DNA from: Thiothrix nivea DSM 5205
GTDB lineage: Bacteria > Pseudomonadota > Gammaproteobacteria > Thiotrichales > Thiotrichaceae
NCBI RefSeq assembly: GCF_000260135.1
Contig: NZ_JH651384.1
Location: 3,828,693 to 3,892,692 of the forward strand
Length of the DNA stretch: 64,000 bases
Direction of reading: 5' to 3'
Shown piece by piece: positions 26,583-34,407 of this stretch. The translations under genes and the position numbers were made by a program. Positions within the stretch are counted from its first letter, which is position 1. Each line of letters opens with the position of its first letter. The notes under the pieces are model-generated. The model ran no database searches. It saw nothing but the letters and a program-made list of their open reading frames with translations, and was not told the origin of the DNA.

Positions 26583-27122
26583 ATGAATATTGTATTGTTA
26601 TCTGTTTTGCTCGTTGTCACATGGCTATTGGCGGCATACTTTATACATCGGGTGGCTCACATAAAACATAAATGGAACATTTTGTTCTACATTCATAAAG
26701 CTCATCATGAAATTAATTATTTGGCTTCGGATGAACAGAATTCTGCGTTCAAGATGCGCTACTTGCTGTTTTTATTTGGTGACTATCGAGGCACATTAGA
26801 TGTTCTATTGACTTTAACGTTACCTGCTCTTCTTGTGTTATTTGTCCACACAGAGATTGGCCTGGGAATTTTGATCTTTCATTATATTTACGAAGTTTTT
26901 CTTAGTGAGCATGTGCTGGATCATAATCCGCGTATACGCAAGTGCGGTGCGCGCTGCTTTGCCTGGGGTGAGTACCATCTTATGCATCATCTAAAGCCAT
27001 CGTGCAACTTCGGCATAATCTTGCCGATTGGTGATTACTTGTTTGGAACTTATAAAAAGCCCGCATTCAATCAATCACTTACATCAATCAATGGATATTA
27101 TAGCCATGAGTTAAGCAAATAA
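26583..27122 (+). CDS. Fatty-acid hydroxylase/sterol desaturase superfamily protein
   Basis: 179 residues with hydrophobic segments at about 1-20 and 80-110. The three histidine boxes of a di-iron membrane hydroxylase are present: HRVAH, HKAHH and, near the C-terminus, YHLMHH. The family inserts oxygen into lipids, sterols or carotenoids. It is shorter than the classic enzymes and resembles beta-carotene hydroxylase-like small members. ATG 26583 preferred (GGTGGAG 8 bases ahead) over GTG 26550. It follows the cytochrome gene by 152 bases with no repeat promoter of its own, so read-through from copy D is likely. Confidence 0.78.
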   Translation: MNIVLLSVLLVVTWLLAAYFIHRVAHIKHKWNILFYIHKAHHEINYLASDEQNSAFKMRYLLFLFGDYRGTLDVLLTLTLPALLVLFVHTEIGLGILIFHYIYEVFLSEHVLDHNPRIRKCGARCFAWGEYHLMHHLKPSCNFGIILPIGDYLFGTYKKPAFNQSLTSINGYYSHELSK

Positions 27123-27128
27123 TTCATA

Positions 27129-27164
27129 CTGTTGACAGTCTGTTGACAAAATTTTATTTATAGT
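27129..27164 (+). promoter_or_regulatory. Repeat promoter copy E
   Basis: CTGTTGACAGT (27129-27139), CTGTTGACAAA (27140-27150) and TATAGT at 27159-27164, 10 bp after TTGACA. It begins six bases after the hydroxylase stop and precedes the GNAT/dehydratase operon (ATG 27242). Confidence 0.87.
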
Positions 27165-27241
27165 TAAGTCACATCAACAAGCAATCAAACAGCAATAAGT
27201 TTTCATCGCTGTGAGCGTGTAACACTGTAGAGGAAAGGGTT

Positions 27242-27973
27242 ATGAGTAAAGTTCAGGTACATCGTGTCTCTGATTATCTGCATGACGAGAAAACCATACG
27301 CAAAATTGCCGGGGACTTCGCCGCCTTAAATAAAAAGGTCTGGAGCAATATAACGGATGATTTTTACATCTGGGATGCGGAAAAAGTATTGGAACAATTC
27401 AGGAATTACCCGTATGGCTCATTCTTTTCAAGCAAGGATGGCAAGATAGTATCCACCTTGACCGTCATGAAAATGAACGCAAATAATTATTTGCAAGGCC
27501 CGGATAAATCGTGGGAAAGCATCACAGGCAACGGGACGCTGAATACCCACGACCCACAGGGTGACAGTGCGTATGGTGTGGATTTAACGGGTGGGTCAGG
27601 CAATACCACCAAAATGGTTAAAGCCGTTATTTTGATAGGTTTGCTTGGCGAAGGTGTCAGGTCGGTATTTTTAAGCTCCAGAATTCCACTCTATCATAAG
27701 TATGATAATATGGATGTGGATGATTATGTCATAGCTAAGCGGAAAAGCGGCAAGCCATTAGACCCGGAACTGGCTTATTATAAAAACCTCGGTTTTAAAG
27801 TTGTCGATGTGATTCCTGATTATATGAATGACCCCAAGAGCCTGAACTACGGAGTCATTATCAAGTATGACAATCCATTCTATTGGCTGACAAAGGCGAT
27901 CCCTTTTATTAAATATGCCATGAGCGCACTGGGAACCCGCTTTCTTTTGTCAAGACAGCCTGTTTATCAATAA
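27242..27973 (+). CDS. GNAT-like acyltransferase
   Basis: 243 residues, soluble. The central part KIVSTLTVMKMNANNYL and the C-terminal PELAYYKNLGFKVVDVIPDYMNDPKSLNYGV follow the GNAT pattern, in which a 'YxxLGF' helix and a beta-hairpin close the CoA site. GNATs move acyl groups from CoA or ACP to amines or other acceptors. Substrate unknown. First gene of a three-gene operon with another GNAT-like protein and a polyketide dehydratase, which suggests acyl-ACP chemistry. GAGGAAAGG ribosome site before the ATG. Confidence 0.65.
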   Translation: MSKVQVHRVSDYLHDEKTIRKIAGDFAALNKKVWSNITDDFYIWDAEKVLEQFRNYPYGSFFSSKDGKIVSTLTVMKMNANNYLQGPDKSWESITGNGTLNTHDPQGDSAYGVDLTGGSGNTTKMVKAVILIGLLGEGVRSVFLSSRIPLYHKYDNMDVDDYVIAKRKSGKPLDPELAYYKNLGFKVVDVIPDYMNDPKSLNYGVIIKYDNPFYWLTKAIPFIKYAMSALGTRFLLSRQPVYQ

Positions 27974-27987
27974 GCCAGAGGTATCCC

Positions 27988-28560
27988 ATGAAAAATACGC
28001 TTGAATGCCGGGCAGAAAACCCGGCCATACCAGACGCTGGGCAGGAAATCGAGTTGCCCAAAAGCCTTATCAACAAGATGTCCCAAATCTCCAGGGAAGA
28101 ACCTGAGCTTCTTTATTATTCGCCGCAGGAAATCGAAAAACTCTGGAAACAACAGCGGATCATTGTTTATCCCGATGTCAATGAGCCTGAGGGGTTTATT
28201 TTCAAGATTCCCATTATGAAAGGCTGGACTGAGATTACCGGTCTGTACACCTTGCCCAGCAAGCGTCCGCGCAGTTTACGCCAGAAAAGTGTTGCTGAAC
28301 GGATGGTGAAGACTTGTATGGATCAATGTGCCCCCGGCGAACGGCTCATTACCTTTACACAGATTCCTGGCGTGGCGCGTTTCGCACAGAAACTGGGTTC
28401 CCAGCGCATTGGCTATTTTGACCTGCCGCTGCGGGTCTTGCTGGCTTCGTTTCTGGAAAAATGCGCTACGCCAGCCAGGTTATGGGAACTATTGCTCGGT
28501 TTACCAAGGGAACGTAACGTTGCTGTCGTGATGTATACGGCTCCTGACAAAATGCCATGA
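27988..28560 (+). CDS. Hypothetical protein, possibly GNAT-fold
   Basis: 190 residues, no signal or membrane segment. It opens with a charged stretch and contains GFIFKIPIMKGWTEITGLYTLPSKRPRSLRQKSVAERMV, which looks like a GNAT central strand followed by the CoA-binding loop and helix (R-x-x-S/G-x-A...M). A later RFAQKLGSQRIGYFDLP resembles the C-terminal GNAT helix. The call is tentative. 14 bases after the first GNAT-like gene and 24 bases before the dehydratase, so clearly the same operon. Confidence 0.5.
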   Translation: MKNTLECRAENPAIPDAGQEIELPKSLINKMSQISREEPELLYYSPQEIEKLWKQQRIIVYPDVNEPEGFIFKIPIMKGWTEITGLYTLPSKRPRSLRQKSVAERMVKTCMDQCAPGERLITFTQIPGVARFAQKLGSQRIGYFDLPLRVLLASFLEKCATPARLWELLLGLPRERNVAVVMYTAPDKMP

Positions 28561-28584
28561 ACCTGCCTGATGAGGTAAATAACC

Positions 28585-29514
28585 ATGCGTCCTGCTTCTT
28601 TTCCGTTAGCCAGCACCGCTATGGGCTGGCGCTTTCCCGCCAGTACTCACCCGCTGTTGGGGCGGATGCAGGCCACGCCCCATCCCTCCTGGAAACTGGC
28701 GATAAGCGACCGCCTTGCATGGCTGGAAGGGCATCGCATCAACGGTGTCCCCTTGTTTCCCGCCACAGGCTACGTGGAAATGGCGCTGGCTACCGCGCGT
28801 GCACAGTTTGGCGGCGAAGCTTTCCTCCTGACCGATGTAAGTTTCCTTGCTGCTTTGTGCCTGTGCGAGCCACTGGAGCAAACCTGCCTGCGCACCAGCC
28901 TGTTCCCGGAAGACGGGCGTTTTGAAATCCATTCCCGCAACGATAGAAACATGCCCTGGCGGTTACATGCCAAAGGTGTCGTGCAAGCGTTGCCTGCCAA
29001 TACCGGGAACCATCGCCTATCGCCGGATGTGCTGTACAGTCGTTGCGGCACTTTGTCACCGGCGGCTCCGGCCTATGCTGCCCTGCAAGCAGCGGGATTC
29101 GGGTATGCGGGTTTGTTTCGCGGCATGGTCAGCCTTACGGCTTGCGGGCACGAAACCCTGGCGGAACTGACGCCAGGGCGGGCAGGCTGGATCATCGACC
29201 CGGTACAGCTCGATTCCGGGCTGCAAAGTCTGCTGGCCAGCCTTGGGGGAAATGAGCACGGCCTGTTTCTGCCGGTCGGGATCAAGCGCCTTCAGGTCAA
29301 CGGGGCGACAGCAGATGCCGTACTGGCTTACGGTCATTCTGCTTTCGGGGATGGTGCGGTAAGGTTACATGCCGACCTGTGCCTGCTGGATCGGAACGGG
29401 CGGGTCAGCATGGATTTGCAAGGGCTAACGGCACGACCCATGACCGCAGGTCTGGCGCAAAGGGTGTTCCGCTACCTGGGTGTGGCGGATTGCGGGAGCC
29501 GTCAACCAACCTGA
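28585..29514 (+). CDS. Stand-alone polyketide synthase dehydratase (DH) domain
   Basis: 309 residues forming a double hot-dog DH. The catalytic His50 sits in the HxxxGxxxxP motif HRINGVPLFP, followed by ATGYVEMALA; the second catalytic residue is Asp210 in DPVQLDSGLQSL; the GYAGLFRGM motif between them is also standard. DH domains remove water from beta-hydroxyacyl-ACP. They are normally part of megasynthases; here the domain is a separate gene, and no KS, AT, KR or ACP is seen in the window. It should therefore act with a synthase encoded elsewhere. Confidence 0.85.
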   Translation: MRPASFPLASTAMGWRFPASTHPLLGRMQATPHPSWKLAISDRLAWLEGHRINGVPLFPATGYVEMALATARAQFGGEAFLLTDVSFLAALCLCEPLEQTCLRTSLFPEDGRFEIHSRNDRNMPWRLHAKGVVQALPANTGNHRLSPDVLYSRCGTLSPAAPAYAALQAAGFGYAGLFRGMVSLTACGHETLAELTPGRAGWIIDPVQLDSGLQSLLASLGGNEHGLFLPVGIKRLQVNGATADAVLAYGHSAFGDGAVRLHADLCLLDRNGRVSMDLQGLTARPMTAGLAQRVFRYLGVADCGSRQPT

Positions 29515-29577
29515 CGGAGAATCGCCGCCGGGTATTTTCAACTCCCTTCTTTAAACCTGACACAAAAGGTAATCAGC

Positions 29578-30102
29578 ATGAAAAAGACTATTAAATGGGG
29601 CACAACCGCCCTGGCATTTGCCGCTATCACAATCAACACCGCCGCGTTCGCGGGTGACGGTTCCTATGCACGCGGGGATCCTGGCTTGATGGATATACAA
29701 TTTAACTGGACCACCCACCAGTCAGGAGACACTGTCAAAGCCAATGAACCCGTCAAGATTGGTTTTGAGGTCGGAAACGCGGGTATGTATATCCCCCTAG
29801 GGTGGCAATATACAATCCATGTAAAAGGTGCAACTATCCAAAGCTGGGATTCTGCACCTGGCGTAACGTGCACGACTGCCGAATCAAAACTCTTTTGCTC
29901 TTCTCGCAAGCCGATACTGAAGCTTGATCCTTTCCTTAAAGGTTCCATCACTGTACTGCCACCAGCCCAGAGTGGACGCAGGATGAGATTCGCCGGTAGC
30001 ATGGTGGCCCTCGTCGGTAGTCGTCCTGATGAGGCGACAATGCTCAGGGATACTAACCGTACCAATGATACGAAGATCATGTTGGAAATGAGCGCTCAAT
30101 AA
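29578..30102 (+). CDS. Exported protein with Ig/DUF11-like fold, function unknown
   Basis: 174 residues; signal peptide of about 25 residues ending AAFA. The mature part has beta-strand spacing like DUF11/CARDB domains (NEPVKIGFEVGNAG..., GSITVLPPAQSG), with one Cys pair (VTCTTAESKLFC). No catalytic motif. It follows the dehydratase by 63 bases in the same direction and may belong to the copy E transcript. Converges with devB. Confidence 0.6.
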   Translation: MKKTIKWGTTALAFAAITINTAAFAGDGSYARGDPGLMDIQFNWTTHQSGDTVKANEPVKIGFEVGNAGMYIPLGWQYTIHVKGATIQSWDSAPGVTCTTAESKLFCSSRKPILKLDPFLKGSITVLPPAQSGRRMRFAGSMVALVGSRPDEATMLRDTNRTNDTKIMLEMSAQ

Positions 30103-30146
30103 AAATCCCGCCAATCATTTTATTTTCCTGATAACCTCCCAGCGTT

Positions 30147-31169
30147 TCAGCCGGGAGACGTCATAATCCTGACTTGTACTGTCATGCCAAGGCGCAACGA
30201 CGTTACTTCCTTGAGCGTGATCTTGACCTTGACTATTTTGAGGCCGAGGTTGACGGCGGGGTTATCCGGGCGGATGCCGCGTGCGCCCGCGTAGTTGGCG
30301 ATTTCGCTGACTGTGCCCGCGAATACTTTGCCAGGGTAGGCGTCGGAGGTGACGTTCACCTTGTCGCCAAGCGTAACCCTGCCGACATCGGTTTCGTCCA
30401 CTTCGGCATTAATCCACGTCTTGCCAAGGTCAGCAATAGCCAGGATCGGGGTTTGCGGGGTCACGCCTTCGCCTGCATCGAGATAGCGTTCAATGACTGT
30501 GCCATCAATCGGTGAGCGGATAATGGTCGTTTCCAGACGTTTGCGGTTGTATTCGCAGGCAGCCTCGGCCAGCCGCACCTGATCGCGGTAGAGGCGGATG
30601 GTTTCCGGTTTCGGCCCCGCTGCCAGCAGGTTCTTGCGTTGCTGTGCTTCGTCGGCGGTTGCCTGGGCTGCCTTGAATGCAGATTCGGCACTGTCGAGGC
30701 TGGCTTGCGGGATGGTCTTTTTCGTGATCAGTTCACGGTTGCGCTGTAACTGCCTGTGCGCTTCTTCCTGATTGGCCAGCGCACCCCGGAGCTGCGCGTC
30801 TGCCTGCAAGCGTTCTTCCTTGCGCGCGCCGGATTCGAGTTCCGCCAGCCGTGCTTTTGCTACCTGCAAATCCTGTTCACTCTGCGCCACCAGGGCTTGC
30901 AAGTCCTGATTTTCCAGCACTGCAACGGTTTGCCCGCTGTGTACCCGGTCACCTGTCTTGACCCGAATCTCCGCGACCTTGCCATTGAGTTCGCTGGTGC
31001 CGAGGTCTATGTCGTAACCGGGCATGGTTTCGACCCTGCCTTCGGCGGCAATATGGGCAGGCCGCAAGGGCGCGGTTGCCGGGCTTGTCTCGGCAGGGCG
31101 CGGCCATAAAGCGAGATAGGCAATCAGGGCAAGTAAGGTGACGGCTACGCCGATCCAGGTTTTTTTCAT
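30147..31169 (-). CDS. ABC exporter membrane-fusion protein, DevB/HlyD type
   Basis: 340 residues: N-terminal membrane anchor (about 5-22), biotinyl-lipoyl-like halves (EIRVKTGDRVHSGQTVAVLEN and RSPIDGTVIERYLDAGEGV), a coiled-coil hairpin (about 85-200) and a C-terminal beta-barrel. It should bridge the inner-membrane ABC transporter to an outer-membrane TolC-type channel, which is not in the window. Its start overlaps the ATPase stop (ATGA). DevB proteins in cyanobacteria export the heterocyst glycolipid layer; the same architecture also occurs in other exporters. Confidence 0.82.
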   Translation of the reverse strand: MKKTWIGVAVTLLALIAYLALWPRPAETSPATAPLRPAHIAAEGRVETMPGYDIDLGTSELNGKVAEIRVKTGDRVHSGQTVAVLENQDLQALVAQSEQDLQVAKARLAELESGARKEERLQADAQLRGALANQEEAHRQLQRNRELITKKTIPQASLDSAESAFKAAQATADEAQQRKNLLAAGPKPETIRLYRDQVRLAEAACEYNRKRLETTIIRSPIDGTVIERYLDAGEGVTPQTPILAIADLGKTWINAEVDETDVGRVTLGDKVNVTSDAYPGKVFAGTVSEIANYAGARGIRPDNPAVNLGLKIVKVKITLKEVTSLRLGMTVQVRIMTSPG

Positions 31170-31852
31170 GATAAGAGCCTGCCATCCTGTATTTCGATAA
31201 TGCGGTCGGCCACCGCTTCGGCTTTGGGGTCGTGGCTGACAATTGCTACGGCTTTCCCGGTTTCTTTGGCCAGGTTGCGCAACAGCGCCAGCACTGCGTG
31301 GCCGGTTTTGGAATCAAGGTTTGCGGTCGGTTCATCCGCCAGCAGGATCGGCGGGTCGCCTGCCAATGCCCTGGCAAGTGCGGTACGCTGCTTTTCGCCG
31401 CCGCTCATGTCACGCGGGTAAGCGTTGGCGCGGTGCGCAAGGCCGACCTGCTCCAGTAAGGCCAGCGACCGCGCTGTGATGGAACGCCGGGGTGCGCCTT
31501 TCAGCCGCAGCACGACGCCGACGTTTTCCTGTGCCGTCAGGGTGTTGAACAGGTTGAATGCCTGAAACACGAAACCAAGGTCATGACGGCGGATGTCCGG
31601 CAGCGCTGACTCCGCCAATTCGCTGACACATTTACCGGCGACCGTGACGTTACCCGTGGTCGGGCGCAGGATGCAGCCCATGATCGACAGCAGTGTGGTC
31701 TTGCCGGAACCGGATGGCCCCATGATCAGCAAGACTTCCCCCGGATACAGCGTGACGGATACGTCATCGAGGGCTTTCACACGGTTACTGCCTGCGCCAT
31801 ACAGTTTGCTGATGCCTTCTACGGCAAGGACGGGTTGGGTTGCATTCTTCAT
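31166..31852 (-). CDS. ABC exporter ATPase, DevA type
   Basis: 228 residues. Walker A GPSGSGKTTL, Q-loop in FVFQAFNLF, signature MSGGEKQR, Walker B ILLADEPTANLD and the H-loop SHD are all intact. The sequence belongs to the LolD/MacB/DevA group that powers FtsX-type permeases. The ATG at 31852 overlaps the permease stop by four bases; a longer open frame upstream lies within devC and is ignored. Confidence 0.9.
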   Translation of the reverse strand: MKNATQPVLAVEGISKLYGAGSNRVKALDDVSVTLYPGEVLLIMGPSGSGKTTLLSIMGCILRPTTGNVTVAGKCVSELAESALPDIRRHDLGFVFQAFNLFNTLTAQENVGVVLRLKGAPRRSITARSLALLEQVGLAHRANAYPRDMSGGEKQRTALARALAGDPPILLADEPTANLDSKTGHAVLALLRNLAKETGKAVAIVSHDPKAEAVADRIIEIQDGRLLS

Positions 31853-32988
31853 CCGCGAAACACCATGGCAGGGTCGAGGGTTTTGGTCTTGCGCACGGAT
31901 ACCCATGCAGCACTGAGACAAGTCAGGACAATGATCACGAACATGACGACGAACAATTCCCACGGCGTGGTCAGCGGTACACCGCTGCGCTCAACACCGC
32001 CGCGCACCAGCACGAGCACGGTGACGCTGATGACGAACCCAAGAACAGCGCTGACCGCCGCCTGACTGAGGATCACGGTATTGATGTCGCGGTTGCGTGC
32101 ACCCATGGCCTTGAGTGTGCCGTAATCACGCAGGTGTTCCAGCGTGCTGGCGTAAATCGTCTGCCCGACAATCGCGCCGCCGATCAGCACCGCCAATATC
32201 GCTGTCAGGAAAAACGACATGCCCATACCGGTCTGAATCGTCCAGTATTCCACCGCACGGTTGATAAACTCCTGGCGCGTGTAGACATCGTTGTTCGGCA
32301 GCCTGTTACGCAGAGTTGCCACCACATCCGGCAGGGTCGCGGGGTCTTTGAGCTTGGCGACGATGAAAGAAGTCTGATTGGCGAAATTTGTGCCCGCAAG
32401 ACTGCGCTCCATCCATGCATGAGAGGTAAACATGACCGGAACCGTCGTAAAACTGACCACCCCTTGCGACACGCCGACCAGCTTGAAGGATTCTTCCTTG
32501 AACACATTGACTTCCCACAATGACCCCGGAGTTAGGTCGCCAAGGCGTTGGCGGGCACTGGCATCCAGAATCATGTAGTTGCCCCCTTTGACATCGGTGG
32601 CTTGCCCGCTTTCCATCGCCCAGGGGCCACCGACGCCGCTATCCGGGTCAAAACCCACCAGCTCGACCTGTTCGCGGCGACCGTCATGCAGCTTGAGGAA
32701 ACCGAACCACACCTGGATGCTGTCAGCCCGCGCCACCTCATCCAGCCCGCGCACCCGGTCAATCAGGTAATCGGGGAAAGGCTGCGAAAAATCGAAATTG
32801 GGGACGTTTTTGGACATGATCCAGATGTCAGCATCCGTGTGGCGCACAATCCCCGTAGCGTTGCCCATCATGCCGAGGTAGATACCCACCTCCATCAGGG
32901 TCAACACGCCGGAAAAGACAATGCCAACCAGCGTAATGATCAGCCTGGATCGTTCCTGAAACAGCATTTTGAATGCAAGCCAGAACAT
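31849..32988 (-). CDS. ABC exporter permease, DevC/FtsX type
   Basis: 379 residues with an N-terminal helix (about 15-38), a large periplasmic domain (about 40-245) and three C-terminal helices (about 255-365), the FtsX/MacB layout. The pattern GVLTLMEVGIYLGMMGNATGIVRHTDADIWIMSKNVPNFD is characteristic of DevC. First gene of devC-devA-devB. Promoter copy F lies 85 bases upstream on the same strand. Such transporters extract or export lipids and peptides by a mechanotransmission mechanism. Confidence 0.85.
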   Translation of the reverse strand: MFWLAFKMLFQERSRLIITLVGIVFSGVLTLMEVGIYLGMMGNATGIVRHTDADIWIMSKNVPNFDFSQPFPDYLIDRVRGLDEVARADSIQVWFGFLKLHDGRREQVELVGFDPDSGVGGPWAMESGQATDVKGGNYMILDASARQRLGDLTPGSLWEVNVFKEESFKLVGVSQGVVSFTTVPVMFTSHAWMERSLAGTNFANQTSFIVAKLKDPATLPDVVATLRNRLPNNDVYTRQEFINRAVEYWTIQTGMGMSFFLTAILAVLIGGAIVGQTIYASTLEHLRDYGTLKAMGARNRDINTVILSQAAVSAVLGFVISVTVLVLVRGGVERSGVPLTTPWELFVVMFVIIVLTCLSAAWVSVRKTKTLDPAMVFRG

Positions 32989-33072
32989 GGGCGTGGATAG
33001 CCTCGCTTACTCTAAGGTATTGGAATCAATGGATAGGTTCCTGTTGGGAACCCTGCTTGTGTATGGGCAGTG

Positions 33073-33108
33073 ATCATACCGAAAGATTTGTTAATGGACT
33101 GTCAACAG
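33073..33108 (-). promoter_or_regulatory. Repeat promoter copy F (divergent to G)
   Basis: On the minus strand: CTGTTGACAGT (33098-33108), CCATTAACAAA (33087-33097) and TATGAT (33073-33078), exactly 10 bp after TTAACA. It drives devCAB. The second repeat is the least conserved of the functional copies. Confidence 0.78.
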
Positions 33109-33160
33109 GGTTTGTTATGTTACTCAGAACCAATTTTCCCTAAGTGGCAAACAATCAAGG

Positions 33161-33196
33161 TTGTTGACAGCCTGTTGACAAACTTTTCTTTATAGT
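33161..33196 (+). promoter_or_regulatory. Repeat promoter copy G (divergent to F)
   Basis: TTGTTGACAGC (33161-33171), CTGTTGACAAA (33172-33182) and TATAGT at 33191-33196, 10 bp after TTGACA. The cytochrome gene begins 35 bases later. Confidence 0.87.
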
Positions 33197-33230
33197 GGGG
33201 TTCGTAACGAATACATGAGGAACTGGGTAG

Positions 33231-33710
33231 ATGAGCATTCAAAAGAAGATAGTAACGGCGATGGCATTTGCAACCACCACTTTGGTGGCGATGCCCGCCA
33301 GTAGTGCCGAGCCAGATGACATCACACACGGGAAATACCTGATCCTGACCGCAGGCTGCAACGACTGCCACACCGCCGGGTATGCCGCGAGTGGCGCAAC
33401 AATCCCGGAGCCTGAGTGGTTAAAGGGGGATAGCCTGGGGTTCCGTGGCCCGTGGGGAACAACCTACGCCGTCAATTTGCGCGAATACATGGCTGGGCTT
33501 AGCCAGGAGGAATGGGTTAACAAAGCCAGGACGCTGAAAGCCAGACCCCCCATGCCCTGGTGGGCGTTAAATGCCATGACTGAAAAGGATCTGAAAGCCA
33601 TTTACACATACGTCAGGGCGCTGGACACGAGTGATAACAAGGTTCCCGAGTTTGTTCCGCCGGATCAGGAGCCACCGATGCCATACGTGCAGTGGCCGAT
33701 GCCGCAATAA
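33231..33710 (+). CDS. Monoheme cytochrome c, exported (paralogue of 25846)
   Basis: 159 residues; signal peptide of about 26 residues ending SSA. One heme site, AGCNDCHTAG (about residue 45), then GFRGPWGTTYAVNLREYM and the ligand region PPMPWWALNAMTEKDLKAIYTYVRAL. This C-terminal part closely follows that of the 25846 protein. It carries GRGPWG-type motifs seen in cytochrome subunits of alcohol/aldehyde dehydrogenases, but no dehydrogenase is adjacent. Divergent from devCAB; both have repeat promoters in the shared intergenic region. Confidence 0.85.
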   Translation: MSIQKKIVTAMAFATTTLVAMPASSAEPDDITHGKYLILTAGCNDCHTAGYAASGATIPEPEWLKGDSLGFRGPWGTTYAVNLREYMAGLSQEEWVNKARTLKARPPMPWWALNAMTEKDLKAIYTYVRALDTSDNKVPEFVPPDQEPPMPYVQWPMPQ

Positions 33711-33720
33711 GGTTTGACCC

Positions 33721-33756
33721 GCTTGCAGCACATTTCCTCCAGACCGTGCTGCAAGC
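33721..33756 (+). terminator. Terminator after the second cytochrome gene
   Basis: Perfect 11-bp inverted repeat GCTTGCAGCAC/GTGCTGCAAGC with a 14-base loop, followed by TCCTTTT. A second hairpin, 33764-33800 (GGCCAGCCAGCG/CGCTGGTTGGCC), sits between it and the convergent GNAT gene and may serve the minus strand. Confidence 0.75.
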
Positions 33757-33818
33757 TCCTTTTGGCCAGCCAGCGTTCCTAACCCTCTCGCTGGTTGGCC
33801 GTTTTCTTGTTACACGGT

Positions 33819-34367
33819 TTATTGGGGAGGCTTATGCCCATACACTTCCCGGTATAAAATGTCACGGATGCGGTAAAATTCCTCGGCTGACAGTTCCCGT
33901 GGATACGACATGATCCGTAATGGAACGGGAGGCTTGTCAGGTGAAAAAGCCGGTTGTATATACGGGAAATGATTGAGCACAAACCCCAACCTGATATACC
34001 AGTCAACCCGCCGCTGTTCGGCCATTCCGCTTTCAGGAAGCTCCACCTCAAGCACCAGCAAACCTGCGTTTAGCTCGCACAACTCACGGATAATCCGCGT
34101 GCCAAGCCCGCTTTTTCTGGCGTCACGGGCGATGGCGATATGTTCCAGAAAGAGCAGCCCGTCAAAGTGCCAGGTGGCGGTTATGCCAATGACTTTGCCT
34201 GCCGATGTGATGGCACGAAACCGGTAGCGGGGATTTGGCAGGATGTTCAATTGCTGTGAAAGTGAACGCCGTTCGGCGCTGGGGAAACTGTCTTCATAAA
34301 TGCGCCAAGCCTCCCCGAATTCGGCAGGAAGGCTTGGCGTCAGGTCATTACCACAGTTTGCTGGCAT
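33819..34367 (-). CDS. GNAT family N-acetyltransferase
   Basis: 182 residues. GNAT core: GKVIGITATWHFDGLLFLEHIAIARDARKSGLGTRIIREL, in which the R-x-x-G-x-G/A acetyl-CoA loop is RKSGLG, and YIRLGF near the C-terminus. Substrate cannot be read. The gene lies 40 bases downstream of the PotD-like gene on the same strand, so they are probably one transcript behind copy H; a polyamine substrate is possible but unproven. Confidence 0.8.
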   Translation of the reverse strand: MPANCGNDLTPSLPAEFGEAWRIYEDSFPSAERRSLSQQLNILPNPRYRFRAITSAGKVIGITATWHFDGLLFLEHIAIARDARKSGLGTRIIRELCELNAGLLVLEVELPESGMAEQRRVDWYIRLGFVLNHFPYIQPAFSPDKPPVPLRIMSYPRELSAEEFYRIRDILYREVYGHKPPQ

Positions 34368-34407
34368 CAGTTGCAGATTACCGGTACGTCAATCAATGGA
34401 GCACTGC

